Origin: Novilysobacter antarcticus
Lineage (GTDB): Bacteria; Pseudomonadota; Gammaproteobacteria; Xanthomonadales; Xanthomonadaceae
DNA length: 64,000 nucleotides
Direction: 5' to 3'
Assembly (NCBI RefSeq): GCF_019802285.1
Contig: NZ_JAIEUJ010000004.1
Location: 234,192 to 298,191 of the forward strand
The stretch's first letter is position 1. Each line of letters opens with the position of its first letter. Shown piece after piece: positions 1 to 8,585 of this stretch. The position numbers and the translations under genes were made by a program. Under the pieces are notes generated by a model that worked only from the letters and a program-made list of their open reading frames with translations, searched no databases and was not told the origin of the DNA.

Positions 1-708
1 TATGAGCGCACGGACGGCTCTTTCTCCAAGCGCTTGGATCTGCTCAAAAGGATGTCCCATAGTGTTGGCTATTCGAATGAATAGGTCCTGGTGATCGATG
101 AAGAGCTGGGCTGAGTAGGCCCGACGGCGCATATCAACTGTCTCACCGGCTAGCCTAGCGCGCCTTTTTTCAATTTCCGCAACTGCGGATTCTGCCGAAG
201 CTGCTAATTTCTTGTGCGCTTCTCGGCGAGTACTATCATCTTGATTCTTCATGTATCTCACGTACTGATCCGCGGGATCTATGAGCTTATTTAGGCGAAT
301 GACCCTGTGCGTCTCCGACTCTGTTGCTATAAGCGTGTCCGTAGGTTCGAAGGACTGCAAGAAGCCATGAGCAATTACCCAGTTTTCTGGTAATTCTGGT
401 TCCGGAGTGCTGAATATCCGATGGAGTGCAGATCGAACCTCGACGTGTAGCCGACCTGATCGACTGCGGTACGCGTATCCACGACTGAGTTGGGCTTGTG
501 TTTCTGCCAATGCTGCCCGACTAGCTGGGTCATTTCGCTTTGAAGTTTCAAGCACATGAGATGCTGACAAAGGGAAAAGTACATGTCCTGCACCGACAGC
601 CTTCAGAGCTTGGTTGTACGCGATAGTCGTATTGGAATCTCGTGATTTGCCGGCGCGTACACGAGCGAGGTCTATCCACTTGTTCTGATCGAGATAGACG
701 ATGTCCAT
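1..708 (-). CDS. PIN-like cassette protein, 3' end outside window
   Basis: The minus strand is open without a stop from the ATG at 708 to the window edge, giving at least 236 residues. The protein begins MDIVYLDQNKWIDLAR. A conserved acidic residue in a YLDQNxW start is typical of a PIN-like nuclease group often found in mobile or defence settings. The middle (residues about 150-190) is rich in charged helix. It lies beyond the attC at 717-823 and is read away from the integrase, so it is the fourth cassette gene. Base composition is clearly lower in G+C than the genes right of 2750. The PIN assignment rests on the N-terminal motif only, and the C-terminal part is not visible. Confidence 0.7.
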   Translation of the reverse strand, partial: MDIVYLDQNKWIDLARVRAGKSRDSNTTIAYNQALKAVGAGHVLFPLSASHVLETSKRNDPASRAALAETQAQLSRGYAYRSRSGRLHVEVRSALHRIFSTPEPELPENWVIAHGFLQSFEPTDTLIATESETHRVIRLNKLIDPADQYVRYMKNQDDSTRREAHKKLAASAESAVAEIEKRRARLAGETVDMRRRAYSAQLFIDHQDLFIRIANTMGHPFEQIQALGERAVRALI

Positions 709-716
709 TGAATGAC

Positions 717-823
717 GCCTAACACCTGAGTTAAGCCGGACCGCGTAGCGGCTTGGCAGTGTGCTACACGATAGCGCATGCGCCGAGCCGCGAAGCGGTC
801 TCGGCTTGAACGAATAGTTAGGC
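717..823 (-). repeat. attC recombination site of cassette 3
   Basis: The outer ends are GCCTAAC and GTTAGGC, and the inner arms (AGTTAAGCCGG and TCGGCTTGAAC) are complementary, giving the long imperfect hairpin of an attC site of about 107 bp. It directly follows the stop of the frameshifted cassette gene, which ends inside it, as is usual for cassettes. Confidence 0.88.
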
Positions 824-1542
824 AACATGTGCCGAGTACTGCGCGTTGAAGAACGCAACTGTGTTCTCGTACTTGACGCGAACATCCTGAGGCAAGTCAG
901 CGAAAGAGCCGAATGTCGGTTCAAATATTTGATAGAAGCTCTCCGTAGTGAACGGAGGTTCCACTTTTAGTTGATGAGCCATCATCGCGGGCCAGTTCAG
1001 AACAACTAGATTTTCAACCGAGTTCTTCATTGGAACAGGCCAAGATACGACCACCTCACTCGATCCTGTCGTTAGGCCAAGAGCTCGAATGTCCGAAGCG
1101 ACCGAGGGAGAGAATGTGGCGCCGAGCCACTGACAAGACTCGCCAACATGATATGCCTCCACAAGAGCGGGCCCTGCAAACATTGAGCGTTCGAGGTTTA
1201 CGAAGAGCGTTCCTTTAGCTATGCCGATGCGTATTGGTACACGGTTGTACAAAGAGTTGTTGAACATCTGGGCCACTACGATAGTGAGAGCCCGAAGATC
1301 AGCCTCTCTGTCGCTGCGAGTGAATAGAAAGACGGTGTCAGAAAGGTGACCGCTTTTACGCGCTCAGGAACATGAATAGGTTCGCTAAGCCCCTCAAATT
1401 CAAGGGTCACGTTGGTAGAGGAGTCTCGTGCGTCTACTAGTGCGGAGAGCATGGACCAGGCTTCTTCTGGATCTTTGTCCATGATCGAAGACATCCCGAG
1501 TATGTCGAGATGTGCCACATAACGACGTTGCGAAGTGGTCAT
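818..1542 (-). pseudogene. Frameshifted cassette gene, nucleotide-cyclase-like hypothetical protein
   Basis: Two minus-strand reading frames abut: 1542-1276 (88 residues, starting MTTSQRRYVAHLDILG) and 1276-818 (152 residues). Read normally the first frame ends FLTPSFYSLAATERL. Shifting by one base at the short A run near 1342-1345 (plus strand) gives instead SDTVFLFTRSDREADLRAL, which runs straight into the second frame. The joined protein of about 240 residues has the YVAHLDILG start and SDTVFLFT segment seen in a family of cassette proteins distantly like class III cyclases. One missing T in the coding strand explains the break. It could also be a sequencing error. The two pieces overlap by one base, so a restart of translation is possible. 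Confidence 0.75.
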
Positions 1543-1549
1543 TAATGTT

Positions 1550-1661
1550 GCCTAACACCTGAATTAAGCCGACTTGCGTAGTGGAGGCAAAAGCGTGGCA
1601 GGCTTTTTATGCCACGCTTTTGATGTAACGAAGCAAGTTCGGCTTGAATGAATTATTAGGG
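1550..1661 (-). repeat. attC recombination site of cassette 2
   Basis: It begins GCCTAACACCTGAATTAAGCCGA and ends with the complementary GTTCGGCTTGAATGAATTATTAGG. A perfect inner inverted repeat (AAAAGCGTGGCA / TGCCACGCTTTT) forms a long stem. It follows the RraB-like gene and shares its end arms with the two other attC sites in the window. Confidence 0.88.
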
Positions 1662-1982
1662 GTGCTGCTTTTGCACGATACAACCCCAGCCGTCACACTC
1701 AAGCCCAAAAAGCTCACCGATGCAGACCATGAAGCCAGAAACCGAAAGTATGGCGTGCTGCTGTATGGGCATGTTTACAACTACGACAACTTGATGCTCA
1801 CCGTCCGACTCCTGTGTTGCCGCAACCCCGAACTGGTAGTCGTTAATGAAGTCAGCGGCAAGGTCAGCCTTTTCAGCGGACGGGCAGCGAAGCATGAACT
1901 CCACATCACGAGGCACGGCAAAGTCATCGCCCTGCGAGTCAAGCTTGCGGAGCAGGTCTATATCCGATTCTGCATTTTGCAT
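1656..1982 (-). CDS. RraB-like ribonuclease E inhibitor, cassette gene
   Basis: A protein of about 108 residues from the ATG at 1982, starting MQNAESDIDLLRKLDSQGDD. An in-frame GTG about 20 bases upstream is another possible start. The order of features matches the RraB fold: an acidic start, the strand segment RDVEFMLRCPSAEKADLAADF, and a C-terminal LFGLECDGWGC. The DGWG motif is the hallmark of the family, which in E. coli binds RNase E and slows mRNA decay. The gene lies between two attC sites and is the second cassette from attI. Its stop falls inside the attC. Binding to the host RNase E is inference. Confidence 0.7.
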   Translation of the reverse strand: MQNAESDIDLLRKLDSQGDDFAVPRDVEFMLRCPSAEKADLAADFINDYQFGVAATQESDGEHQVVVVVNMPIQQHAILSVSGFMVCIGELFGLECDGWGCIVQKQHP

Positions 1983-2009
1983 CAAGGAATCAAGAACCGT
2001 CACATGCAC

Positions 2010-2126
2010 CCCTAACACCGTAGTTAAGCCGACCCCCGGCACGTAGTCCGAAGATTGGCGGAAATTGAGCAACGAACCTGCCTGAAAATGGGACTTCGGG
2101 GGTTCGGCTTGAACGACCAGTTAGAC
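2010..2126 (-). repeat. attC recombination site of cassette 1
   Basis: It begins CCCTAACACCGTAGTTAAGCCGA and ends TTCGGCTTGAACGACCAGTTAGAC, the same arms as the other two attC sites. The central part (2040-2100) pairs CCCCCG with CGGGGG. This site separates the membrane-protein cassette from the RraB-like cassette. Confidence 0.87.
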
Positions 2127-2136
2127 CGCAGGTACG

Positions 2137-2562
2137 TCACAGGCGCGCCCATACCTGCCGGATGCCTATGAAGTGGACAATGCCAAAGGCCAAGCAGATA
2201 GCAGAGCTCCAGAACCAAAATGTCATGCTGTTGCCAGGGAAGTAGCGCATAAGCGGGGCAGCAGCGAATCCCCGGAGGATGTAGACACCAGTGATCGCAA
2301 CAAGCGCGATACGAAGTAACGGAAGCTTGCGTATGACGCCGGCACCGGACAGCGCGTAGATCGACCACAACAGCAGAATGGATGAAATCACTAGCGTGGC
2401 TACCGTCGGGTACCAATGGCCGGCTAGATCCAGTTGTGCCATCTGCTCACCAGCACCGAGGAATCGATACCACGGCGCGCCAAAAGCGATGCAGCCAAGG
2501 TGCAATAGCGCCGCGGATGCGCTGAGCGCAGCACCAGTTACAAGGAATGCATTCCTAGCCAT
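2137..2562 (-). CDS. Four-helix membrane protein, first cassette gene
   Basis: A 141-residue protein from the ATG at 2562. Four hydrophobic segments lie at about residues 5-30, 50-72, 82-104 and 113-135, with short polar links, and the end (RQVWARL) is positive, so an inner-membrane location is likely. Nothing suggests an enzyme. It sits directly next to attI, so it is the cassette closest to the integron promoter and the most likely to be strongly transcribed. The upstream region contains the GTTAGAC recombination core at 2588-2582 (minus strand), about 20 bases before the start codon. Confidence 0.8.
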   Translation of the reverse strand: MARNAFLVTGAALSASAALLHLGCIAFGAPWYRFLGAGEQMAQLDLAGHWYPTVATLVISSILLLWSIYALSGAGVIRKLPLLRIALVAITGVYILRGFAAAPLMRYFPGNSMTFWFWSSAICLAFGIVHFIGIRQVWARL

Positions 2563-2581
2563 ACACCTACCGCCCTTTGCC

Positions 2582-2718
2582 GTCTAACACCTATTAGACA
2601 CCAAAGTGGTGCCTATTCCTTGTGTCTAATCCGGATAGTCCGGTCCGAGTTTCCAGCCGTAGTCCTACAGAAATCAGCCACATCCCCTGAGCGAAGGGGC
2701 CTAATCCCTGTGTCTAAT
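2582..2718 (-). other. Presumed integron attI site with repeated GTCTAAT elements
   Basis: The first cassette begins at GTTAGAC (minus strand 2588-2582). Between it and the integrase start are further copies of the same core: ATTAGAC at 2593-2599, GTCTAAT at 2624-2630 and GTCTAAT at 2712-2718. The last two are embedded in near-identical TGTGTCTAATCCGGA / TGTGTCTAATCTGGGA. Such arrays are integrase binding sites in known attI regions. The exact right border and the cassette promoter are not identified. Confidence 0.6.
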
Positions 2719-2748
2719 CTGGGACTTCCTCCGGAAAAGGACAATGCG

Positions 2749-3750
2749 ATGGGATATTCGCACCCGAGCTCGGGCGGTGCAACGCCTGAGCCGCACGCCC
2801 CCCGGCTGCTGGACCAGGTCCGGGCGCGCATTCGTCGTCGCGGCTTGGCGATTCGTACCGAGGAGGTTTACGTCAGCTGGATTCGCCGCTTCATTTTGGC
2901 GAACGGAAAACGTCATCCGAGCGAGATGGGCGAGCGGGAGGTGGAATGGTTTCTTACCCGGCTGGCGGTGCACGGAAAGGTGGCCGCTTCGACCCAGAAC
3001 CAGGCGTTGTCCGCGCTGCTGTTTCTGTACCGCGAGGTGCTTGGGCAGGACCTGCCATGGATGGAGAATATCCGGCGCGCCAAACGACCCGAGCGGTTGC
3101 CGGTGGTCCTCACCGTTGAGGAAGTGGCGCGCTTGTTGGCCCAGATGAGCGGCGTCCACCACTTGATGGCCAGTCTGCTCTACGGCTCAGGTATCCGGCT
3201 GATGGAGTGCGTGCGCTTGCGGGTTCAGGACATCGACTTTGTGCGCCGGGAGATCCTCGTGCGGCGCGGAAAGGGCGGCAAGGACCGGAGAACCATGCTG
3301 CCCGCCAGGGCGGTCGCGGCTCTGCAGACGCATCTCGTCCAAACCAGGATGCTCCATGAGGGAGATCTGGCCGTGGGCCACGGATCGGTGTGGTTGCCGG
3401 GTGCTCTGGCACGCAAATACCCCAATGCGGCCCGCGAGTGGATCTGGCAATACGTGTTTCCGTCGCGCCTGCGCAGCGTGGACCCGCGCTCGGGGATCGT
3501 TCGACGTCACCATGTGGACGAGAAGAACCTGCAAAGAGCGGTCAGGATTGCGGTACAGGCCGCCGGTATCGGCAAGCACGCCACATGCCACACGCTCCGG
3601 CACAGTTTCGCGACGCATCTGCTCGAGTCGGGCTCGGACATTCGCACGATTCAGGAGCTGCTGGGTCACTCGGATGTATCGACCACCATGATCTACACCC
3701 ATGTCCTGAATCGTGGCGGTTCCGGTGTGCTCAGTCCGCTGGATCGCTAG
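2749..3750 (+). CDS. intI: Integron integrase, tyrosine recombinase
   Basis: A 333-residue tyrosine recombinase that inserts and excises cassettes at attI and attC. The catalytic residues are visible: R150 in GSGIR, H281 and R284 in HTLRH, H307 in LLGHSD and Y316 in MIYTH. The insertion [19 protein letters not shown] (about residues 219-237) is the extra segment that separates integron integrases from XerC/D. The frame is open upstream to 2620, but that part would run through the attI repeats, so ATG 2749 is preferred; its upstream SD is weak. The gene points away from the cassettes, as in all integrons. Its stop overlaps the stop of the LysR gene by 4 bases. Confidence 0.95.
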   Translation: MGYSHPSSGGATPEPHAPRLLDQVRARIRRRGLAIRTEEVYVSWIRRFILANGKRHPSEMGEREVEWFLTRLAVHGKVAASTQNQALSALLFLYREVLGQDLPWMENIRRAKRPERLPVVLTVEEVARLLAQMSGVHHLMASLLYGSGIRLMECVRLRVQDIDFVRREILVRRGKGGKDRRTMLPARAVAALQTHLVQTRMLHEGDLAVGHGSVWLPGALARKYPNAAREWIWQYVFPSRLRSVDPRSGIVRRHHVDEKNLQRAVRIAVQAAGIGKHATCHTLRHSFATHLLESGSDIRTIQELLGHSDVSTTMIYTHVLNRGGSGVLSPLDR

Positions 3751-4649
3751 GCCGCTTGCTCGGCTGCATTTCGCAGTGCTTGCAGCAACCGGGCCTGCGG
3801 ATCCGACTGCGGTTCGCCCAGCCGGGTGTAGACGACCAGAGGGCGCTCCCAGGAGAATCCCGCCACATCCAGCTGCGTCCACTGCCGCGAGCCCAGCTCG
3901 ACATGCACCAGGCGGGACGGCAGGAGGGTCAGGTAGCCGCCGTCGCGGACCAGGGTTCGCACGAAGTCCAGTGATGATGATTCCAGCGACTGCACGGGCG
4001 GACTGAGGCCGGCGTCCACAAAGCGCTGGCGGAACTGGGCTTCCACCTCGCCTAGACGTCGACCCATCACCCACGGATGCTCCAGCAGATTGGCCGCGGT
4101 CAGCTCAGCGCGGCCGGCCAGGGGATGGGAGGAGCTGGCCATGATCCGGTATTCGTCGTTCACCAGCAGGTCGCGGTGCAGTCGAGGGTCGGTTTCCAGC
4201 ATGGTGTCCAGGGCGACGACCACGTCCAGCTCGCGCGCCAGCAGGGCGGGCAGCAATTCGGGAAGCACGCCACCCGTGACGCGCACGCCCAGTCGGGGCC
4301 ATGCCGCGCGTAACGCGAGCACTGCCGGGGCGACAACCGAGCCGGCGGCGGTGGGGCCGGTGCCGATACGGATCTCGCCCTCGGTGCCGGTCTGCAGTTC
4401 GTGCAGCCGTTGTTCGAAGGTGCGCAGGGTGGCGTCGGCGGTGCGCGCGTGGTCCAGCAGCAGTCGGCCGACGGCGGTCGGACGGGCGCCGCGCGAGCCA
4501 CGCTCAAACAGGCGCGCGCCCAATTGCTGTTCCAGCGCGGCGATGCCCTTGCTCAACGCCTGCTGGGTGCGACCGGTCATCGCGGCGGCGCGGGTAAAGC
4601 TGCCATGCTCGACGACGGCAAGGAAGTAGCGAAGCTGCCGGATATCCAT
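3747..4649 (-). CDS. LysR-family transcriptional regulator
   Basis: A 300-residue regulator from the ATG at 4649, beginning [22 protein letters not shown]. The N-terminal winged helix-turn-helix covers about residues 1-60 ([24 protein letters not shown]), followed by a linker helix and a periplasmic-binding-like effector domain (about 90-290). It is divergent from the flavoprotein gene at 4760 with a 110-bp gap, the usual LysR arrangement, so it probably controls that gene. The frame stays open 90 bases upstream, but family alignments start at MDIRQL. The effector is unknown. Confidence 0.92.
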   Translation of the reverse strand: MDIRQLRYFLAVVEHGSFTRAAAMTGRTQQALSKGIAALEQQLGARLFERGSRGARPTAVGRLLLDHARTADATLRTFEQRLHELQTGTEGEIRIGTGPTAAGSVVAPAVLALRAAWPRLGVRVTGGVLPELLPALLARELDVVVALDTMLETDPRLHRDLLVNDEYRIMASSSHPLAGRAELTAANLLEHPWVMGRRLGEVEAQFRQRFVDAGLSPPVQSLESSSLDFVRTLVRDGGYLTLLPSRLVHVELGSRQWTQLDVAGFSWERPLVVYTRLGEPQSDPQARLLQALRNAAEQAA

Positions 4650-4759
4650 GGCGGCAGGATAGGCGATCACAACGTCCGGTTGTTGACGTCCCGCTAACGG
4701 GTTGGCGCAGACCGCCCGCAGCGCGGATACTCGGTGCATCCCCCGTATTGAGGAATCCC

Positions 4760-6289
4760 ATGGCCAGTCTTTCTTCCGTGTCCCGCTGGGACCAGACCTA
4801 CGACATCGTCATCGCCGGCGCCGGGCTGGCGGGCATGTGCGCCGCGATCGAGGCGTATGACCTCAACCCCGAGCTGCGCATCCTGATCATCGAGAAGGCG
4901 CCCGAGGCCGAGACCGGCGGCAACAGCCGCGTGGCCGGGCAGTCGTTGCTGATCTCCAAGAACGCCGAGGTGCTGGCCGAGTACCAGCGCAAGATGAGCG
5001 CGGCCAACCCGATTCCCGAGGACATGCTGGTGCCGTGGTCGGAGGCGATGGTGGCGCTGGAGCCATGGATCCAGGCCCGCGCCGAGCAAGCCGGTGCGCA
5101 ATACATCCACGGCACCGGTTTCAGCGATCGCGACGCCGTGTTGGAGTTCCCCGAGTTCGGTGCGCGCGAGGCGGTGTATTGCACCGCGACCATCCTGCCG
5201 ATTCCCAGCGGCGTGTACCTCGCGTTCCGCGAGAACGTGCGCCTGCGCCCGGGCATCCAGGTCGCCTATGAGACCCCGCTCAAGGACCTGGTCCAGGATC
5301 CGGACACGCTGGAGGTCTACGGCGTGATTGCCGAGGTCAACGGCCAGCGCCAGGCGATCCGCGCCAACCGCGGCGTGGTGATGGCCGTCGGCGGTTTCGA
5401 GGCCAACATGGACATGCAGCGCAACTACTTCGGCCTGTCCGAGGCGCATCCGCTGGGCACCCCGCACAACACCGGCGACGGCATCAAGATCCTGCAAAAG
5501 GCCGGCGCCGACCTCTGGCACCTGCGCAACCAGGGCCAGTCGGGTGGTATCTGGCCGGGCTTCCGACCGGAGGGATTCGAGAGTGCCTTCCTGCGCACCT
5601 TCTTCTGGCAGAGCTTCAGCTGGATCGAGGTCGACGCGCTCAGCGAGCGGTTCTACAACGAGACCGCAGAACTGCAGCTCACCCATTACAAGGAAAAGAA
5701 GCACGGCCACTGGGTGGACACCCCGCACCACCGCGCCGGACCGGTGCACATGATCTTTGATGAGACCACCCGCCAGTACAACAAGCTGGTGGTGGAAGTC
5801 ATGACCTGGAACCCGGTGGTCGGCGGCTACGAGTGGAGCGATGACAACAGCGCCGAGATCGCCAAGGGCTGGATCGTGCAGGCCGACACCATCGAGGAAC
5901 TGGCGGCGAAGATCGGCCGCGACCCGGCCAAGCTGCGGGCCACGGTGGACCGCTACAACGCGGCCTGCGAGGCAAAGCAGGATGCCGACTTCGAGCGCAA
6001 TCCCGACACCCTGTACCCGATCGCGCAAGGACCGTTCTACGCGATCAAGGTCGATCCGGTGATCGTCTGCACCGGTGGCGGCGCGCGACGCAACATCCAC
6101 TCCCAGGTGCTGGACCATGACCTCAAGCCGATCCCGCGGCTGTACGAGGCCGGCGAGCTGGGCTCGATGTTCTCCGACCTCTACCAGAACGGGTCCTACC
6201 TGACCGAGGCGATGATCTCCGGACGCGCCGCCGGCAAGGGCTTGGTCGCGCTGGACGACTGGCAGGATCCCGCGGAGGTGTCGGCATGA
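4760..6289 (+). CDS. FAD-dependent oxidoreductase, KstD/fumarate reductase flavoprotein type
   Basis: A 509-residue soluble flavoprotein of the FAD_binding_2 group. The dinucleotide motif is IVIAGAGLAGMCAAIEA near residue 15, followed by EKAPEAETGGNSRVAGQ. The C-terminal FAD segment is near the end (YEAGELGSMFSDLYQNGSYL). The family includes 3-ketosteroid dehydrogenases, urocanate and fumarate reductases and tricarballylate dehydrogenase, all of which add or remove hydrogens next to a carbonyl or carboxylate. ATG 4760 is chosen because GAGGAA lies just before it; TTG 4748 is in frame but has no such site. It is followed with overlap by a small gene (6286) and lies divergent from the LysR gene. 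The substrate cannot be told. Confidence 0.88.
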   Translation: MASLSSVSRWDQTYDIVIAGAGLAGMCAAIEAYDLNPELRILIIEKAPEAETGGNSRVAGQSLLISKNAEVLAEYQRKMSAANPIPEDMLVPWSEAMVALEPWIQARAEQAGAQYIHGTGFSDRDAVLEFPEFGAREAVYCTATILPIPSGVYLAFRENVRLRPGIQVAYETPLKDLVQDPDTLEVYGVIAEVNGQRQAIRANRGVVMAVGGFEANMDMQRNYFGLSEAHPLGTPHNTGDGIKILQKAGADLWHLRNQGQSGGIWPGFRPEGFESAFLRTFFWQSFSWIEVDALSERFYNETAELQLTHYKEKKHGHWVDTPHHRAGPVHMIFDETTRQYNKLVVEVMTWNPVVGGYEWSDDNSAEIAKGWIVQADTIEELAAKIGRDPAKLRATVDRYNAACEAKQDADFERNPDTLYPIAQGPFYAIKVDPVIVCTGGGARRNIHSQVLDHDLKPIPRLYEAGELGSMFSDLYQNGSYLTEAMISGRAAGKGLVALDDWQDPAEVSA

Positions 6290-6477
6290 AGGTCGTCACC
6301 CCGGCGATGAAGCTGGACGTTCGCATCAACGACGTGGTCAGCGAGGACGGCCTGCTGGTGATGAAGGGCGTGGCCGGCGTGCTGCCGTGCAACACCAGCC
6401 TGACCCCGGCCGAGTTCCGTCAGATGATGCGCATGGCGCTGCGGCCGTCGGTGCTGAAGCTGCTGTTCAAACGCTAA
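6286..6477 (+). CDS. Small conserved-looking protein of unknown function
   Basis: A 63-residue protein starting with the ATG that overlaps the stop of the flavoprotein gene (ATGA), so the two are translationally coupled. The sequence MKVVTPAMKLDVRINDVV...LRPSVLKLLFKR has one mixed hydrophobic stretch and a basic end but no clear membrane helix or metal motif. The tight coupling suggests a small partner or chaperone of the flavoprotein. I do not recognise the family. Confidence 0.65.
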   Translation: MKVVTPAMKLDVRINDVVSEDGLLVMKGVAGVLPCNTSLTPAEFRQMMRMALRPSVLKLLFKR

Positions 6478-6501
6478 GCAGAAGCCCGCGCGCCGGCGCA
6501 C

Positions 6502-7242
6502 TCAGCGCCGGTTGCGTGACAGCACCATGGAATAGGCGAAGCGTCCGGGCGGGTGTTTGCTGATGGCCAACATCAGCAAGCGCCCCGTGGCGTCGCGGTA
6601 GTGGCGGCGTACCCGCATCGCCGGCTCGCTGCTCTCCACGCCCAGCAGCTTTGCCTCGGCCGGCGACAGCGACGCGGCATCGAATACCTGCTCCACCCGT
6701 GACAATCGCGCCGCATCCAGGAAGCCGGCGACCGTCCGCGCGGAGCTGGACAGGTCGAGCAGCTCGGCGCTCGGTGTGCCCGCCCGTACCGGCACCAACA
6801 TCTCGGTCACCGCAATGGGCTCGCGATTGGGTTCTTCCATCCGCACCCCGTTGAGGACGAGGTATTCCTTGCCTGCGCCGATCTCCAGCTCGCGGATCAT
6901 CTCGCCGCTGGCTTTCGCCGAGTGGGTCTCGTGCACCTGCAAGCGGGTGGTGTTGCCGTATTGCATCAGCAGGTCGAGGCTGTCGATGCCATGCTCATAG
7001 CGCATCGCCTCACGCTGGGCGATGACCCGGGTGCCCGATCCGGGGCGGCGCTGGACCATCCCGGCGGCGATCAATTGGGCGAGGGCGGCGCGCGCGGTGT
7101 GCCGGCTGACCTGGTGTCGCTCGCACAGTTCCAGCTCGGTCGGCAGCAGGCTGCCCACCGGGTAGTCACCACGCTCGATGCCGGCCTGGAGCAGGTCGCC
7201 CAGCTCGGCGTAGCGGGGTTTGCTGCGCTGTTTGACGGTCAT
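6502..7242 (-). CDS. GntR-family regulator with UTRA effector domain
   Basis: A 246-residue regulator. The GntR winged helix-turn-helix lies at about residues 8-75 (GSLLPTELELCERHQVSRHTARAALAQL), and the UTRA ligand domain covers about 95-240. UTRA members sense small sugars, amino acids or organic acids. The gene is followed on the right, in the same direction, by the CoA-transferase gene whose start at 8514 is upstream, so it may be co-transcribed as the last gene of that unit (27-base gap). Likely targets are the CoA-transferase and the divergent MmgE/PrpD operon; this is inference from position. Confidence 0.9.
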   Translation of the reverse strand: MTVKQRSKPRYAELGDLLQAGIERGDYPVGSLLPTELELCERHQVSRHTARAALAQLIAAGMVQRRPGSGTRVIAQREAMRYEHGIDSLDLLMQYGNTTRLQVHETHSAKASGEMIRELEIGAGKEYLVLNGVRMEEPNREPIAVTEMLVPVRAGTPSAELLDLSSSARTVAGFLDAARLSRVEQVFDAASLSPAEAKLLGVESSEPAMRVRRHYRDATGRLLMLAISKHPPGRFAYSMVLSRNRR

Positions 7243-7269
7243 TCCTGAAGTCCTTTCAAATGTGCCATG

Positions 7270-8514
7270 TCAAAGCCTTTGGGTAATTTCGTGCCAGTCC
7301 CGTTCCAGGGATTCGCGATGGGCCGGGTCGGCGATCGCGATCAGGGCGCGCGCCCGTTCGTGCACGTCCAGATGTCGCAGGTCGGCCACGCCGTGCTCGG
7401 TAACCACGCAGTCGGCGTCGATCCGCGCCACGCTCACCGGGCCAGCCGGCAACATTGGCACAATTCGTGTCTGTCCTTTCGGTGTGGCGGCGGGCAAGGC
7501 GATGATTCCGCGGCCTTCGGGTGCCTGTCGTGCGCCCCTGAGGAAGTCCGGCAAACCGCCGATGCCACTGAGCTGACGACCGCCGAGGCAGTCGCCGTTG
7601 ACCTGGCCCAGCAAGTCCACCGACAGCGCACTGTTGATCGCGGTCAGGCGCGGGATGGCACGCAAGACGCCATGGTCGTGGGTGTAGCCAACCTCGCGGA
7701 ACTGCGCCCGTCCGGCAACGGCCTCATACAGCGCCGGGCTGCCCAGGGCGACCCCAGCGACTACGGCATCCGGCGCCGGCGCCAGAGCGCCGTCCTCGAT
7801 CAACCCCAGCAGGCCATCGGACACCATCCCGGTGTGCAGGCGCAGGTCGCGCCTCCCGCGCACGGCGCGCAGCACTGCCGACTGCAACCGGCCCAGGCCC
7901 AATTGCAGGGTCGCCCGGTCCGGCACCAGGGTGGCGACCTGTTCGGCCACCGCGTCCATGGCAGGGTCCGGCGCGGGATCCGGGGCTTCCAGCAGCGGGC
8001 AGTCGTGCTCGATGGCCGCGTGGATGCGCGACCACGGGATCGAGGGGCCGTGGGTGCGCGGCATGCGGGGGTTCACGTGGGCCAGCACCTTGGTCGCCCG
8101 CGGCCAGGCGGCAGGCGTGAAGTCGGCAGCCACCCCCAGCGAGCATTGGCCGTTGTCATCCGGCGGCGCGACCTGCACGAGGGCGACGTCGAATTGCGCC
8201 GCCTCGCTCAGCCACTGCCAGGTCGCCGAATAGCTCATCGGCAGATAGTCCACGCGTCCGGCCAGCCACGACTCGCGCAGTTCGGCGCTGAGAAAGATCG
8301 TGCGTTGACGCGCGCCCGGGTGCAGGCTGGCAAAATCGAACTTGTTGACGGTCGGGATGTGCACGCCGGTGAAGCGGACGCCGTCACAGCGCTCCGGCGC
8401 CTGCTGCAGCCACGACTCGAACAACAGCGAATGGCCAGCACAACCGGGTGCATAGACCTCCGCACCGGGACGGAGATGATCGAGGAAGGAACTGGCGTCG
8501 AGCTGCGTAGGCAC
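7270..8514 (-). CDS. Acetyl-CoA hydrolase / 4-hydroxybutyrate CoA-transferase family protein
   Basis: A 414-residue protein of the Cat1/Cat2 type, which moves CoA between an acyl-CoA and a free carboxylic acid. Two Rossmann-like halves are visible; the second contains the typical glycine-rich SGIGGLPDFLRGA and GVADLRHLDVHERARALI segments. The start is GTG 8514, preceded by GGAG. It is divergent from the MmgE/PrpD operon; the shared gap holds a palindrome (8597-8606). Together with three CaiB transferases in the window it would let the cell activate several acids without ATP. The acyl donor and acceptor are unknown. Confidence 0.85.
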   Translation of the reverse strand: MPTQLDASSFLDHLRPGAEVYAPGCAGHSLLFESWLQQAPERCDGVRFTGVHIPTVNKFDFASLHPGARQRTIFLSAELRESWLAGRVDYLPMSYSATWQWLSEAAQFDVALVQVAPPDDNGQCSLGVAADFTPAAWPRATKVLAHVNPRMPRTHGPSIPWSRIHAAIEHDCPLLEAPDPAPDPAMDAVAEQVATLVPDRATLQLGLGRLQSAVLRAVRGRRDLRLHTGMVSDGLLGLIEDGALAPAPDAVVAGVALGSPALYEAVAGRAQFREVGYTHDHGVLRAIPRLTAINSALSVDLLGQVNGDCLGGRQLSGIGGLPDFLRGARQAPEGRGIIALPAATPKGQTRIVPMLPAGPVSVARIDADCVVTEHGVADLRHLDVHERARALIAIADPAHRESLERDWHEITQRL

Positions 8515-8585
8515 GGGGACTCCGGTCCGGAAAAACGGTGATGGCTGACCCGGCAGCGGCCGGGTTTGCGATGTGCGGAAACCTG

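Noticed and set aside
1276..1345. Programmed frameshift instead of a broken gene
   Set aside because: No slippery heptamer or following stem is seen; simple loss of one base is enough.
1644..2015. Plus-strand open frame opposite the RraB-like gene
   Set aside because: Starts inside an attC site and runs against the cassette direction; the minus strand encodes a recognisable family.
2620..2748. Longer integrase start within the open frame from 2620
   Set aside because: The extra 43 residues would be coded by the attI repeats; family members start near ATG 2749.
4694..6118. Long minus-strand open frame opposite the flavoprotein gene
   Set aside because: A mirror frame of G+C-rich coding DNA with Val/Leu/Gly/His-rich composition and no family features. 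The same holds for 22674-24386 (+), 30622-32601 (+), 40957-42050 opposite frames and similar stretches.
6493..6511. CCGGCGC-actca-GCGCCGG hairpin as terminator between 6477 and 6502
   Set aside because: It has no T run and overlaps the GntR coding end; frequent by chance at this G+C content.
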